Under the pieces are notes generated by a model. That model was not told the DNA's origin. It made no database searches and worked only from the letters and a program-made list of their open reading frames with translations. This document shows, one piece after another, positions 42,744-52,138 of a stretch of 64,000 nt of DNA; within the stretch, counting starts at the first letter, position 1; each line of letters begins with the position of its first letter. The position numbers and the translations under genes are program-made. This DNA is from Bradyrhizobium prioriisuperbiae. Lineage in GTDB: Bacteria; Pseudomonadota; Alphaproteobacteria; Rhizobiales; Xanthobacteraceae. The stretch lies in contig NZ_CP135921.1 in the NCBI RefSeq assembly GCF_032397745.1, positions 4,390,501 through 4,454,500 of the forward strand, written 5' to 3'.

Positions 42744-44498
42744 TCAGTCCGTCTGCTTCGCATCCCATCCCGTGGCGGCGGCATAAAACGCCTTGGCGTC
42801 TGCCGTGAAGGCGAGGCGAGAGGGACGAACCGTGTAATGCATGTGGCCGCCGCGATAGAGCTTCAGCGCGACGCGTCCGGCGGCGAGCGATGGCGGCAAA
42901 TGGTCGACGACATAGCGGCTGACGCCATAGGGCGTGATCAGGTCGCTGTAGCCCTGCGTGATCATCAGCCGAAATGACGGCTCCAGGGCCAGCAATTCGC
43001 GAATGTCATCGCTGACGCTTGCCTGGTTACGCGAGCTGCCGCCGCCGTTGTCCCATTTCCACTTGCCGTTCACGTCGGTGGCCAGCAACTGGTAAGTCAT
43101 CTCGGTCTTGAAGCCGAGTTGGTCGCGCGCGTAGGCGGCAAACGCACCCCCATAGGCGCGGGTGAAGCCGTCGAGCACCGGATCGGGGCCACGGTCCGAC
43201 AGCGATTCCGGATAGGGATCGGGTGCCACCAGCGTCGCGTCATAACGACTGACCACCGCCTGGTCGCTCTCGCGCAATTGCTTCAGATACGCGTCGCGCA
43301 CGAAGCCGCGGCTGCGCGTCACCACGTCGAGCGGCAGGCCCGTCATTTGCGCGACACGGGCGTAGAAGGCGGCCGCCGCCTCGCCGGTCGGGGCAGCTCC
43401 GGCCAGCGTGGTCATGTACTCGGTCATCGCGAAGCGGTCGGCCTCGGCCATCGCCTCGCGGCTGAAAGCATTGCGTCGCTCGAGCTCGGTCGCCACCAGC
43501 GAGGGCAGTTGCAGCGCGGCGCCGAGCGGATAGCGGCTGGCGCCGAAGATCAGCCGCCCTTCCAGCAGCGGCGACACCATGACGATGCCGGCGACGATCA
43601 GGCCCTGTTCCTGGCGCAGCGCGTCGGCGGTCTTCGCCGCGCGAAATCCGCCATAACTTTCGCCGAGCAGATATTTTGGCGAGCCGGCGCGATTGTTGTG
43701 GGCGACATAGAGTGCGATCGCCTTGGCCATCGCGGAGGCATCGGGGCGCACGCCGTAGAAGTTCGCGGCATCGTCGGCCTTCGCGGTGCGGCTCCAGCCG
43801 GTGCCGATCGGATCGATCATCACGAGATCGGTGAAGCCGAGCCAGCTCTGCGGATTGTCGACGAGTTTGGCGTTGGCGCCGTCGCGACCGCTCGGGCCGA
43901 AGTCGAGAATTTTCGGGCCGACCAGGCCGAGATGCAGATAGGCCGAGGCCGCGCCGGGCCCGCCATTGAACACGAAGGTCACCGGGCGGCCGGCGGATGC
44001 GGTTTTATCGGCGCCTTTCGCGACATACGCGGTGTAGAAGATCGCTGCCGTGCGCTCGCCGCTCTGTCCGTAGAGATTGAGCGTGCCCGCGGTCGCCGTG
44101 TAGGCGAGGGGACGGCCGTCGATGTCGGCGGTGTGTTCGGTGACGGAATCGGCCGGCAGCAGCGCCAGCACGCCGGCGCTCGTGCCTGCATTGTCTGTCC
44201 GCGCGCCGGGCTTGCCTTCAGGTTTTCCGGCGACTGATGCGTCGTCAGCGGATTTTGGACCGTCGGGCGTTGCAGCATCTGACTTTGCCGCGTCGGGTTT
44301 GGCGGCATCCGACTTGGTCGCACCGGCCTTAGCCGCTTCCTTGGCTGTTTCCTTGGCCGCTTCGCTTGCGGCATTCACCTTCGGCCTGGCGCCTCCGGCG
44401 CGTTCCTGTGCCGCGGCCTCGCGTGGCGTGACTTGCGGCAGCGCGACCAGCACGAACAGCGGAAGCGCGAGCGCCCGCAAAGCGACAGGGAACGTCAT
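42744..44498 (-). CDS. secreted S10 family serine carboxypeptidase
   Basis: This 584-residue protein has a signal peptide (MTFPVALRALALPLFVLVAL) followed by a low-complexity Ala/Lys/Asp region (about 40-100). The catalytic domain then runs to the end. The oxyanion region is FVFNGGPGAASAYLH, the nucleophile is Ser281 in LLGESYGGFR, and the His is in YRGGHMHYT near the end. Bacterial S10 members of this size act in the periplasm on peptide C-termini. Confidence 0.9.
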   Translation of the reverse strand: MTFPVALRALALPLFVLVALPQVTPREAAAQERAGGARPKVNAASEAAKETAKEAAKAGATKSDAAKPDAAKSDAATPDGPKSADDASVAGKPEGKPGARTDNAGTSAGVLALLPADSVTEHTADIDGRPLAYTATAGTLNLYGQSGERTAAIFYTAYVAKGADKTASAGRPVTFVFNGGPGAASAYLHLGLVGPKILDFGPSGRDGANAKLVDNPQSWLGFTDLVMIDPIGTGWSRTAKADDAANFYGVRPDASAMAKAIALYVAHNNRAGSPKYLLGESYGGFRAAKTADALRQEQGLIVAGIVMVSPLLEGRLIFGASRYPLGAALQLPSLVATELERRNAFSREAMAEADRFAMTEYMTTLAGAAPTGEAAAAFYARVAQMTGLPLDVVTRSRGFVRDAYLKQLRESDQAVVSRYDATLVAPDPYPESLSDRGPDPVLDGFTRAYGGAFAAYARDQLGFKTEMTYQLLATDVNGKWKWDNGGGSSRNQASVSDDIRELLALEPSFRLMITQGYSDLITPYGVSRYVVDHLPPSLAAGRVALKLYRGGHMHYTVRPSRLAFTADAKAFYAAATGWDAKQTD

Positions 44499-44600
44499 GA
44501 AGGCTCTCCAATAATGTCAGTCAGCAGAGCAAAAACCGCACCCAGCGTCCATGCGAGAGCCTGCACGTTGTCGTGAAAACGCTGCGGCGGTTTTGCGCAG

Positions 44601-45098
44601 TTACGCCGCGGTGCGCTCCAGCGCGGCGGCGATCACCAGGCACAATGCGACAAGGCCGAGCCGCAGCCGTACCACATGCCAGCGCCACCAGCTGTTGCGC
44701 AATTCGGTCCAGTTCTCCGGCGGCGCGTCCTTTGACCAGCCCAACATCTCTGTGTTGATCGGCTGGCTGAGGAAGCGGGTGATCAGGCCGGTTGCCATGA
44801 AGCAGGCGGCGGCGATCGCAAGCGTGACCACCCGGGTTCGGTCCTCATAGGCGAGCAGGGTGGCCACCAGCGTGACCAGCACGGTCAGCGCGCCGAGCCG
44901 CGGCATCGTCACCCGCATGCTGCGAACGACACTCTGTTGTTGTGCGATATAGGTCGCGGCATCGAGTCCTGTGGGATTGTGGCTCAGCCAGACCCCGAAG
45001 ATGGAGCCGACCAGGAGGGCTGCGAGCAACAGGTCGGCGAAATCGACGACGAGGGACACCAGCAGCAGGTTGGCGAGATCGATGATGGCCATCAACAT
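44601..45098 (-). CDS. DUF1772 (anthrone oxygenase-like) membrane protein
   Basis: This 165-residue protein has four likely membrane spans (about 6-30, 60-80, 85-105 and 145-163) and the family signature QPINTEMLGWSKDAPPENWT with the RNSWWRWHVVRLR helix. Relatives include noranthrone monooxygenases, but bacterial members mostly lack a known role. The ATG at 45098 begins MLMAIIDLANL. It is divergent from the caspase-like gene across a region with a strong inverted repeat. Confidence 0.82.
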   Translation of the reverse strand: MLMAIIDLANLLLVSLVVDFADLLLAALLVGSIFGVWLSHNPTGLDAATYIAQQQSVVRSMRVTMPRLGALTVLVTLVATLLAYEDRTRVVTLAIAAACFMATGLITRFLSQPINTEMLGWSKDAPPENWTELRNSWWRWHVVRLRLGLVALCLVIAAALERTAA

Positions 45099-45217
45099 GA
45101 ATCCGCTCTCAAATGATAGATGATCAAAACACGGGCTTGAAAATCCTGGCGCGGACGGTTCTGTATTGGTGTGGCGAAATTGCAGATGGCGCTGCACACT
45201 CTTGCCGGCCGCGTGGA

Positions 45218-45246
45218 CAGTGTCGCAACTTCAACTTGCGACACTG
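45218..45246. promoter_or_regulatory. perfect 11-bp inverted repeat in a divergent promoter region
   Basis: CAGTGTCGCAA (45218-45228) and TTGCGACACTG (45236-45246) are exact reverse complements around a 7-base loop. It lies between the DUF1772 gene and the caspase-like gene and may be an operator or a transcript hairpin. A run of six T at 45304-45309 follows about 60 bases on. Confidence 0.55.
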
Positions 45247-45392
45247 CGGATCAAGTCGTGCGGGCTCTGCATCATGATTGCCATGTGCCACCCGTTGCGG
45301 GGCTTTTTTCTGCGGAAAAACACCTTATTTATCTGATCGGTCAGGCCCGATCCCAACCGGTTTACCCCTTGCAAATTCCGTATTCCGCAAGC

Positions 45393-46904
45393 ATGTCGTT
45401 CGATCGCATGTGGTCCGCAATGCACAGCGTTGCGCGACTGATGACGAGCCTCGTGGTTGCGCTGGTCTGCGTTGCCGTGCCTGTGCGGGCACAGGACCAG
45501 CCGTCGCAATATTGCGATCCGGAAGCCTACACCGCCGAGGATATCGATGCGGCGCTCGCGGCGTGCGATGCGCAACTCGCCGGCAAGAGCGTGCTTTTGC
45601 GCGAGCGGATTCGCGCCTATTTGACCCGTGGCGATCTGCTGGGGTTGAAAGGCCAGCCTGAAGCGGCGATGTCGAACTACGACCAGGCGGTGAAGCTGAT
45701 CGCGACCGCGGGGCAGCTCACCTCCGGCTCGCTGCTCGACAAGGAGACGCCGGACTCGGTGAGCAGGATCCTGGCCGCCTCCGTGCTCTATCATCGCGGC
45801 GAGGCATTGCGCGTGCAGGGGCAGATGCCGCTCGCGGTCGCCGATTATTCCAGGGCGATCGACTATTACGAGGACGACGCGCAGACATACTGGCATCGCG
45901 CCCAGGCCTATGAAGCGGGCGGCCAGCTCGCGCTCGCGCTGCGCGATCTCGACAAGGCCGCGACCCTGGAGCCGGACGGCGCGCGCTATCTGATCGATCG
46001 TGGCCGTATTCTGACCCGAACCGGCGCGCTCAACCGCGCCATGGCCGATTTCGACAAGGCGCTGGCGCTGTCGCCGAACGATGCCAATGCGCAAGCCGGC
46101 CGCGAGGCCGTACAGGCGCGACTGCGTGCGCAATCGCAGCAGACGTCGACGCGGGGGCCATCGCCCGCCGTGGCGGAACGGCGTGTCGCGCTGGTGATCG
46201 GCAATTCGGCCTATCGCAACGCGCCGCGGTTGCCGAATCCGGCGCGCGATGCGGCTGGTGTCGCCGACGCGCTGCGTCGCGTCGGGTTCGCCACCGTGAC
46301 CCTGGAGACCGATCTGCCCAGGGACAAACTCACCGAGGCCTTGCGCGCATTCGCGCAGCTCGCCGACGAGGCCGACTGGGCGCTGGTGTATTACGCCGGC
46401 CACGGCATCGAGCTCGGCGGCGCCAATTATCTCGTTCCGGTGGATGCGAAACTCTCGGCTGACCGTGACATCGGCTTCGAGGCGGTGCCGCTGGAGTCCG
46501 TGCTGAGTGCGGTGGAAGGTGCGAAGAAGCTGCGCATCGTGGTGCTCGATGCCTGCCGCGACAATCCGTTCGCGAGCCAGATGCGCCGCACGCTGAGCGC
46601 AACGACACGGGCAATCGGCCGCGGGCTTGCCTCGGTCGAGCCGGAGCGCGGCACGCTGGTGGTCTATGCCGCCAAGCACGGCGAGACCGCGCTGGACGGC
46701 GATGTCAGTGGCAACAGCCCATTTGCCACTGCGTTCATCAAGAACGTGCAAGTCCCGGGCCTCGAAGTGCGCCGGATGTTCGATGTGGTGCGTGACGACG
46801 TCATGGATATCACCGGACGGCGGCAGCAGCCGTTCAGCTACGGCTCGGTCTCGGGCCGGCAGGACTTCTACTTCGTGGCGGCGCAGACGGCCGGAAAGAA
46901 GTAG
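45393..46904 (+). CDS. secreted caspase-like (peptidase C14) protein with TPR repeats
   Basis: This 503-residue protein has a signal peptide ending near VPVRAQ. TPR-type helical repeats (about 70-245) follow, then a caspase-like p20 domain (about 262-500). The catalytic dyad is visible: His337 in YYAGHGIEL and Cys388 in VLDACRDNPF. The domain starts RRVALVIGNSAYRN, typical of bacterial metacaspase-like peptidases. The substrate is unknown. The start at 45393 was chosen because it gives a clean signal peptide; the longer frame from 45171 runs through the inverted repeat. Confidence 0.9.
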   Translation: MSFDRMWSAMHSVARLMTSLVVALVCVAVPVRAQDQPSQYCDPEAYTAEDIDAALAACDAQLAGKSVLLRERIRAYLTRGDLLGLKGQPEAAMSNYDQAVKLIATAGQLTSGSLLDKETPDSVSRILAASVLYHRGEALRVQGQMPLAVADYSRAIDYYEDDAQTYWHRAQAYEAGGQLALALRDLDKAATLEPDGARYLIDRGRILTRTGALNRAMADFDKALALSPNDANAQAGREAVQARLRAQSQQTSTRGPSPAVAERRVALVIGNSAYRNAPRLPNPARDAAGVADALRRVGFATVTLETDLPRDKLTEALRAFAQLADEADWALVYYAGHGIELGGANYLVPVDAKLSADRDIGFEAVPLESVLSAVEGAKKLRIVVLDACRDNPFASQMRRTLSATTRAIGRGLASVEPERGTLVVYAAKHGETALDGDVSGNSPFATAFIKNVQVPGLEVRRMFDVVRDDVMDITGRRQQPFSYGSVSGRQDFYFVAAQTAGKK

Positions 46905-47201
46905 GTCGACGCGGGGCCTTCGGAATGCCCGGCTCGAGCGTTCGGGGACATGGCCGACTGGTGTTTGGAAACATCGCCGACATGGCTGACCGGTTCGAAC
47001 TGGCCGGTTTTGGAGGGGCCCGCCGCTTCCTTGGTGCATGTCTCTTTCCGCGCAAAATCTTCAAAATTCTTAAGAGATATCAATACTTGCGCTTGTCGAA
47101 ATGTCCTGGCTGTGACCTGCGGGACACAGCTCTGGCAGATGTCTTCAGGTAATGTCCATGGCAGAAAGATTCTGCAGTCCTGCTGTCTCCCGGAGAGTTC
47201 C

Positions 47202-48635
47202 ATGAAAGTTGTTGCCCTCGGCTCCGCCGCCCTCGCGCTGGGCACTGCCCTTGTCGCAGGCGCTGGCGCCGCTTCCGCCGCCGATCTGCCGGCCCGCGTC
47301 TACACCAAGGCGCCGCCGATGCTGGTGCAGGCCTACAACTGGACCGGCTTCTACGCCGGTGTGAACGCCGGCGTCGGTTTTGGCCGCAGCAAGACCGATC
47401 TGGCCGTGCCCGGCCTTGGTGACGAGCACTCGCGCCTCGGCGGCCTCGGTGCCCTCGGTGGCGCCCAGATCGGCTACAATCTGCAGACCGGCAACTTCCT
47501 CGGTCTCGGCAACATCGTGTTCGGCGTTGAAGCCGACATCCAGGGTGCCGACCTTCAGGACAACCGCACCTGCTACTATTTCTGCGCCCCCGGTGCCGGG
47601 GCCGCGATCAACCAGAAGCTCGACTGGTTCGGCACCGCGCGCGGCCGCGTCGGTATCGCCAGCGGTCCGGTGTTCAGCTACTTCACCGGCGGTTTCGCTT
47701 ACGGCAACGTCAAGACCACCATCACTGACCTGAGCGGGCTCACCGCTCCGTCCACCTTCAGCAGCACCCGCACCGGCTGGACCATCGGCTCCGGCGTCGA
47801 AGCGGCGCTCGGCGGCAACTGGACCGGCAAGGTCGAGTATCTCTATGTTGATCTCGGCACCCAGAGCGGCATCAACACCGCCGTGCCGTATACCTACTCG
47901 TCCGAGATCCGCGAGCACATCTTCCGCGCCGGCCTGAACTATCGCTTCGGCGGCACCGGCGTCTATGCACCGGAACCGGTGGCGAACTGGACCGGCTTCT
48001 ACATCGGCGGCAACGGCGGCGGCGCCACCGCGCTCAACAAGAGCTCCCTGCAGGATGGCGCGGTCAACGAGAAGTTCAACCTGAGCCCGGACGGCTACTT
48101 CGGCGGCGCCCAGATCGGCTACAACTGGCAGGCGGCGAACTGGGTCTGGGGCCTCGAAGCCGACATCCAGGGCGGTTCGCTCAAGGATAACTTCGCCTGC
48201 CTGAACAGCTGCGACGTGGCCACGTCGACATTGATCGCATTCAACCAGAAAATGGAGTGGTTCGGCACCGTTCGCGGCCGGCTCGGCTATTCGGTTGGCT
48301 CCTCGCTGTTCTATGCCACCGGCGGTCTCGCCTATGGCAACGTGAAGACCCAGCTCTCCGGTGCCAACGGCCCGGGCATCCCGATCGACGAGTCGTTCTC
48401 GCACACCAAGGTCGGCTACGCGGTGGGCGGCGGCATCGAATCGCCGTTCGATCTGTTCGGCTGGTTCGGCAAGAACTGGACCTCGAAGACCGAATACCTG
48501 TTCGTCGACCTCGGCAAGTCGACCGACTCGGTGTCCGCGGTTCCGGGTCTCACCTTCACCACCCACGCGCAGGAGCACATGCTCCGCACCGGCCTGAACT
48601 ATCACTTCAACTCCCCGGTGGTGGCGAAATACTAA
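47202..48635 (+). CDS. double-barrel outer-membrane protein, copy 1
   Basis: This 477-residue outer-membrane protein has a signal peptide (cleaved near ASA-ADLPARVY) and two tandem Omp25/RopB-like beta-barrel halves. The first begins at NWTGFYAGVNAG (about residue 46), the second at NWTGFYIGGNGG (about 263). The first half ends with EHIFRAGLNYRF and the second with LNYHFNSPVVAKY; both fit the aromatic last-strand signal. Each half could form an eight-stranded barrel, or both together one larger barrel. It is the first of three tandem paralogues, each with its own terminator. Confidence 0.88.
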   Translation: MKVVALGSAALALGTALVAGAGAASAADLPARVYTKAPPMLVQAYNWTGFYAGVNAGVGFGRSKTDLAVPGLGDEHSRLGGLGALGGAQIGYNLQTGNFLGLGNIVFGVEADIQGADLQDNRTCYYFCAPGAGAAINQKLDWFGTARGRVGIASGPVFSYFTGGFAYGNVKTTITDLSGLTAPSTFSSTRTGWTIGSGVEAALGGNWTGKVEYLYVDLGTQSGINTAVPYTYSSEIREHIFRAGLNYRFGGTGVYAPEPVANWTGFYIGGNGGGATALNKSSLQDGAVNEKFNLSPDGYFGGAQIGYNWQAANWVWGLEADIQGGSLKDNFACLNSCDVATSTLIAFNQKMEWFGTVRGRLGYSVGSSLFYATGGLAYGNVKTQLSGANGPGIPIDESFSHTKVGYAVGGGIESPFDLFGWFGKNWTSKTEYLFVDLGKSTDSVSAVPGLTFTTHAQEHMLRTGLNYHFNSPVVAKY

Positions 48636-48665
48636 GCTTCGACAGGGCTTTATCCGAAGACAAAA

Positions 48666-48689
48666 CCCCGGCCGTGCGCCGGGGTTTTT
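48666..48689 (+). terminator. Rho-independent terminator, outer-membrane protein copy 1
   Basis: A CCCCGGC / GCCGGGG stem with a 5-base loop is flanked by AAAA and TTTTT. Confidence 0.85.
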
Positions 48690-48821
48690 GTTTGGCCGGC
48701 CGTGGTTGAGGATTGCGCGCGATTTGGCGTTCAGTCTGAAACTTCAATCCTGTGGCCGGTGGGTTACATCGTCGCACCCCTGATCGATGTAATGTTTCTG
48801 CATATTGGCGGGGGTTTTGAC

Positions 48822-50264
48822 ATGAAGATTGCAGCTTTCCTGACGGGTGTCGCGGGTGCCGCGCTGATCGCAGGGGTAGGTTCGGCGCACGCCGCTGATA
48901 TGCCTGCCAAGGTTTACCGGAAAGCCCCGCCCATGGTGGTGCAGGCCTACAACTGGACTGGCTTTTACGCCGGCGTGAATGCCGGCTTCGGCTTCGGCCG
49001 CGATTTGACCACGGCGCGCAATGGCGTCCTCAACGAGCAAAGCCGCATTGGAGCGCTGGGCGGTCTCGGTGGCGGCCAGATTGGCTACAACTGGCAGTTC
49101 GGCGATTTCGGCTTGGGCAATGTGGTGCTCGGCGTCGAGACCGACATCCAGGGGGCGGGTATCGAGAGCGATCGCACTTGCGGCGTCAACAATTTCTGTG
49201 GTCCGACCTCCGGCACCACCTATTCGCAGAAGCTCGACTGGTTTGGCACGGCGCGCGGCCGCATCGGCGTCGCCACCGGTCCGGTGCTGAGCTATGTCAC
49301 CGGCGGTTTTGCCTACGGCAGCGTCGAAACCGGATTCAGCCGTCCGCTGGTCGGCTCGTCGAGCTTCAAGGAGACCCGCACCGGCTGGACCATCGGCTCT
49401 GGTATCGAAGCGGCGCTCGGCGGCAACTGGACCGGCAAGATCGAATATCTCTACCTCGACCTCGGCACCCAGAACGGCGCGCCACTGCTGGCGACCCTTC
49501 CGACCTCGTCATTCTCGTCGGAGATCCGCGAGCACATCTTCCGCGTCGGCCTGAACTACCGCATCGGTGGCACCGGCGTTTATGCGCCGGAGCCGGTGCG
49601 CAACTGGGCGGGCTGGTATGTCGGCGGCAACGGCGGCTCCGCGACCGCGCGCAACCCGACCTCGGTGATTCCGGCCTCCGATCCGACGGTACGCGAGCGT
49701 ACCGTGCTGAGTCCCGACGGTTACTTCGGCGGCGCCCAGATCGGCTACAACTGGCAGGCCGCGAACTGGGTGTTCGGTTTGGAAACCGACTTCCAGGGCT
49801 CGTCGCAGAAGGACGACAAGGTCTGCCTGTTCGGCTGCCCGACCAACGGTCTCGGCGGTGCCGTCGACCAGAAGATGCAGTGGTTCGGGACGGCCCGCGG
49901 TCGCCTCGGTTATTCCGTCGGCTCCTCGCTGTTCTATGCCACGGGCGGTTTCGCCTATGGCAATGTGAAGACCAACTTCACCTTCCTCGATGTGCCGTCG
50001 GTCTCGACTTCGATCTCGCAGACTCGGACAGGCTGGACGGTTGGCGCCGGCCTCGAATCGCCGTTCGAGTTCTTCGGCCTGTTCGGCAAGAACTGGACCT
50101 CGAAGACCGAATATCTCTATGTCGATCTGGGACGCACAACGGGAACCGTCGCGACGCCCGGCTTCTTCGGTGGCAGCCAGACGTTTACCTCGCGTGCGCA
50201 GGAACACATTTTCCGCACCGGCCTGAACTACTACTTCAACTCGCCGGTGGTGGCGAAGTACTGA
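48822..50264 (+). CDS. double-barrel outer-membrane protein, copy 2
   Basis: This 480-residue paralogue of the previous gene has a signal peptide ending near AHA-ADMPAKVY. Its first barrel half starts at NWTGFYAGVNAGFGFG and its second at NWAGWYVGGNGG; both halves end in GLNY motifs (GLNYRIGG; GLNYYFNSPVV). The second halves of copies 1-3 share long, nearly identical blocks (GRLGYSVGSSLFYATGG), which suggests recent duplication or gene conversion. It may serve as a porin or adhesin-like surface protein. Confidence 0.88.
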   Translation: MKIAAFLTGVAGAALIAGVGSAHAADMPAKVYRKAPPMVVQAYNWTGFYAGVNAGFGFGRDLTTARNGVLNEQSRIGALGGLGGGQIGYNWQFGDFGLGNVVLGVETDIQGAGIESDRTCGVNNFCGPTSGTTYSQKLDWFGTARGRIGVATGPVLSYVTGGFAYGSVETGFSRPLVGSSSFKETRTGWTIGSGIEAALGGNWTGKIEYLYLDLGTQNGAPLLATLPTSSFSSEIREHIFRVGLNYRIGGTGVYAPEPVRNWAGWYVGGNGGSATARNPTSVIPASDPTVRERTVLSPDGYFGGAQIGYNWQAANWVFGLETDFQGSSQKDDKVCLFGCPTNGLGGAVDQKMQWFGTARGRLGYSVGSSLFYATGGFAYGNVKTNFTFLDVPSVSTSISQTRTGWTVGAGLESPFEFFGLFGKNWTSKTEYLYVDLGRTTGTVATPGFFGGSQTFTSRAQEHIFRTGLNYYFNSPVVAKY

Positions 50265-50305
50265 GCAATCCTGAGACCGAACATCTCAGCGAACTGGCTG
50301 AAAAA

Positions 50306-50329
50306 CCCCGGCCTCGTGCCGGGGTTTTT
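50306..50329 (+). terminator. Rho-independent terminator, outer-membrane protein copy 2
   Basis: A CCCCGGC / GCCGGGG stem with a CTCGT loop is followed by TTTTT, almost the same stem as after copy 1. Confidence 0.85.
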
Positions 50330-50448
50330 ACGTATGGCCAGGGCGTCTGCCGCACGGTGGTTTGCGCCCGACTGTGGCCTGCGCGGTACAGACGAGACGG
50401 GCCGAACGACGTATCGTTACGCAATATTTCTGGGGTGCCATTGGGGGG

Positions 50449-51885
50449 ATGCTGGTGAAAAAGCTTGTTGTCGCAGCTGTTTTTATCGCAACCGCCGGCG
50501 GATCCGGCGCCGCGTTGGCCGCTGATCTTCCGGCCCGGGTCTACACCAAGGCGCCGCCGCTGGTGGTGCAGGCCTACAACTGGACCGGCTTCTACGCCGG
50601 TGTAAACGCCGGCTTCGGCTTTGGCCGCGACCTCACGACATTCAACAGCGCGACCGGCATCGCAGAGCGGATGCGCATCGGCGCGCTTGGCGCTGTGGGC
50701 GGCGGCCAGATCGGCTACAACTGGCAGGCGGGCAATTTCGGCCTCGGCAATGTGGTGTTCGGTCTTGAAGCCGATATCCAGGGGGCAGGGCTCTCCAGCG
50801 ATCGCACCTGCGGCCTGTTCTGCGCACCCGGTTTCGGATTGCAGTATTCCCAGAAGCTCGATTGGTTCGGCACTGCGCGCGGCCGCATCGGCCTCGCCAC
50901 CGGTCCGGTGCTGAGCTACGTCACCGGCGGTTTTGCTTTTGGCAATGTCGAGACCAGTTTCACGTCTTTTGCCAATCCGGTGACCGTCACGAGTTTCCGG
51001 GAAAACCGCACTGGCTGGACGGTAGGTTCCGGCATCGAGGCGGCGCTTGGCGGCAACTGGACCGGCAAGATCGAATATCTGTATCTCGATCTCGGCACCC
51101 AGACCGGCGCGCTGACGCTTCAGGGGATTCCTTCGGCGTTCTCCTCCGAGATTCGCGAACACATCTTCCGCGTCGGCCTGAACTATCGTATCGGCGGCAC
51201 CGGCATCTATGCGCCTGAGCCGGTGGCGAACTGGGCCGGCTGGTACATCGGCGGCAATGGCGGCTCCGCCACCGCGCGCAATGCAACGACCTTCGGCATT
51301 CCTTCGGTGCCTCCGTCCCAGCAGCGCACCTTCGTCAGTCCGGACGGCTATTTCGGCGGCGTCCAGCTCGGCTACAACTGGCAGGCGGCGAACTGGGTGT
51401 ATGGTCTTGAAGCGGACATCCAGGGCTCGTCGCAGAAGGACAACAAGGTCTGTGCCGCGCCCTGCGCGCCGGGCTTCGTCACCTTCGCCATCGATCAGAA
51501 AATGCATTGGTTCGGGACCGTGCGCGGCCGGCTCGGCTATTCGGTCGGCTCCTCGCTGTTCTATGCCACCGGCGGCTTCGCTTACGGCAGCGTCAAGACC
51601 AACATCCTGACCATTGCCGCGGGCGTGCCCGCAGACAGCTCGTTCTCGAACACCCGCACCGGCTGGACGGTCGGTGCCGGCCTGGAATCGCCGTTCGAGT
51701 TCTTCGGCCTGTTCGGCCGCAACTGGACCTCCAAGACCGAGTATCTCTATGTCGACCTCGGCCGAAGCACGGACACGATCGTGCATCCGATCTTCAATAC
51801 CACCTTCAGCACCCGTGCCCAGGAACACATCTTCCGCACCGGCTTGAACTATCACTTCAATTCGCCGGTGGTGGCGAAGTACTGA
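50449..51885 (+). CDS. double-barrel outer-membrane protein, copy 3
   Basis: This 478-residue third paralogue starts MLVKKLVVAAVFIATAGGSG with GGGGGG before the ATG. The signal is cleaved near ALA-ADLPARVY. Halves start at NWTGFYAGVNAGFGFG and NWAGWYIGGNGG and end in GLNYRIGG and GLNYHFNSPVVAKY. The loops between strands differ most among the copies (for example RNATTFGIPSVPPSQQ), as expected for surface-exposed regions. Confidence 0.88.
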   Translation: MLVKKLVVAAVFIATAGGSGAALAADLPARVYTKAPPLVVQAYNWTGFYAGVNAGFGFGRDLTTFNSATGIAERMRIGALGAVGGGQIGYNWQAGNFGLGNVVFGLEADIQGAGLSSDRTCGLFCAPGFGLQYSQKLDWFGTARGRIGLATGPVLSYVTGGFAFGNVETSFTSFANPVTVTSFRENRTGWTVGSGIEAALGGNWTGKIEYLYLDLGTQTGALTLQGIPSAFSSEIREHIFRVGLNYRIGGTGIYAPEPVANWAGWYIGGNGGSATARNATTFGIPSVPPSQQRTFVSPDGYFGGVQLGYNWQAANWVYGLEADIQGSSQKDNKVCAAPCAPGFVTFAIDQKMHWFGTVRGRLGYSVGSSLFYATGGFAYGSVKTNILTIAAGVPADSSFSNTRTGWTVGAGLESPFEFFGLFGRNWTSKTEYLYVDLGRSTDTIVHPIFNTTFSTRAQEHIFRTGLNYHFNSPVVAKY

Positions 51886-51927
51886 GCAGGACAACCGAGA
51901 CCGAACATCTCGGAGTTGACAGCAAAA

Positions 51928-51952
51928 CCTCGGCCTTCGCGCCGGGGTTTTT
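51928..51952 (+). terminator. Rho-independent terminator, outer-membrane protein copy 3
   Basis: A CCTCGGC / GCCGGGG stem with one T-G wobble and a 6-base loop is followed by TTTTT. Confidence 0.8.
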
Positions 51953-52138
51953 GTTGATGTTGTCACCACGACGATCACGTTCCGGATCGTGCCGTCGGAT
52001 TCATTCTCAGCGATGGTCGCGAAGCCCATTGCCATTGCCCGCACGCTCTGCATAGTGCTGCGTGCATTTTGTGATCGCTGCAATTTCATATCGATGCCAT
52101 CGCGCTGTCGTGCTGGCGAATTTTCATGGAGATCGGCG

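Noticed and set aside
45171..45392. Longer start for the caspase-like gene
   Set aside because: The added 74 residues cross an inverted repeat and bury the signal peptide.
47145..48605. 486-residue minus-strand frame opposite outer-membrane protein copy 1
   Set aside because: It mirrors the strong codon bias of a clear signal-bearing beta-barrel gene and has no domain of its own.
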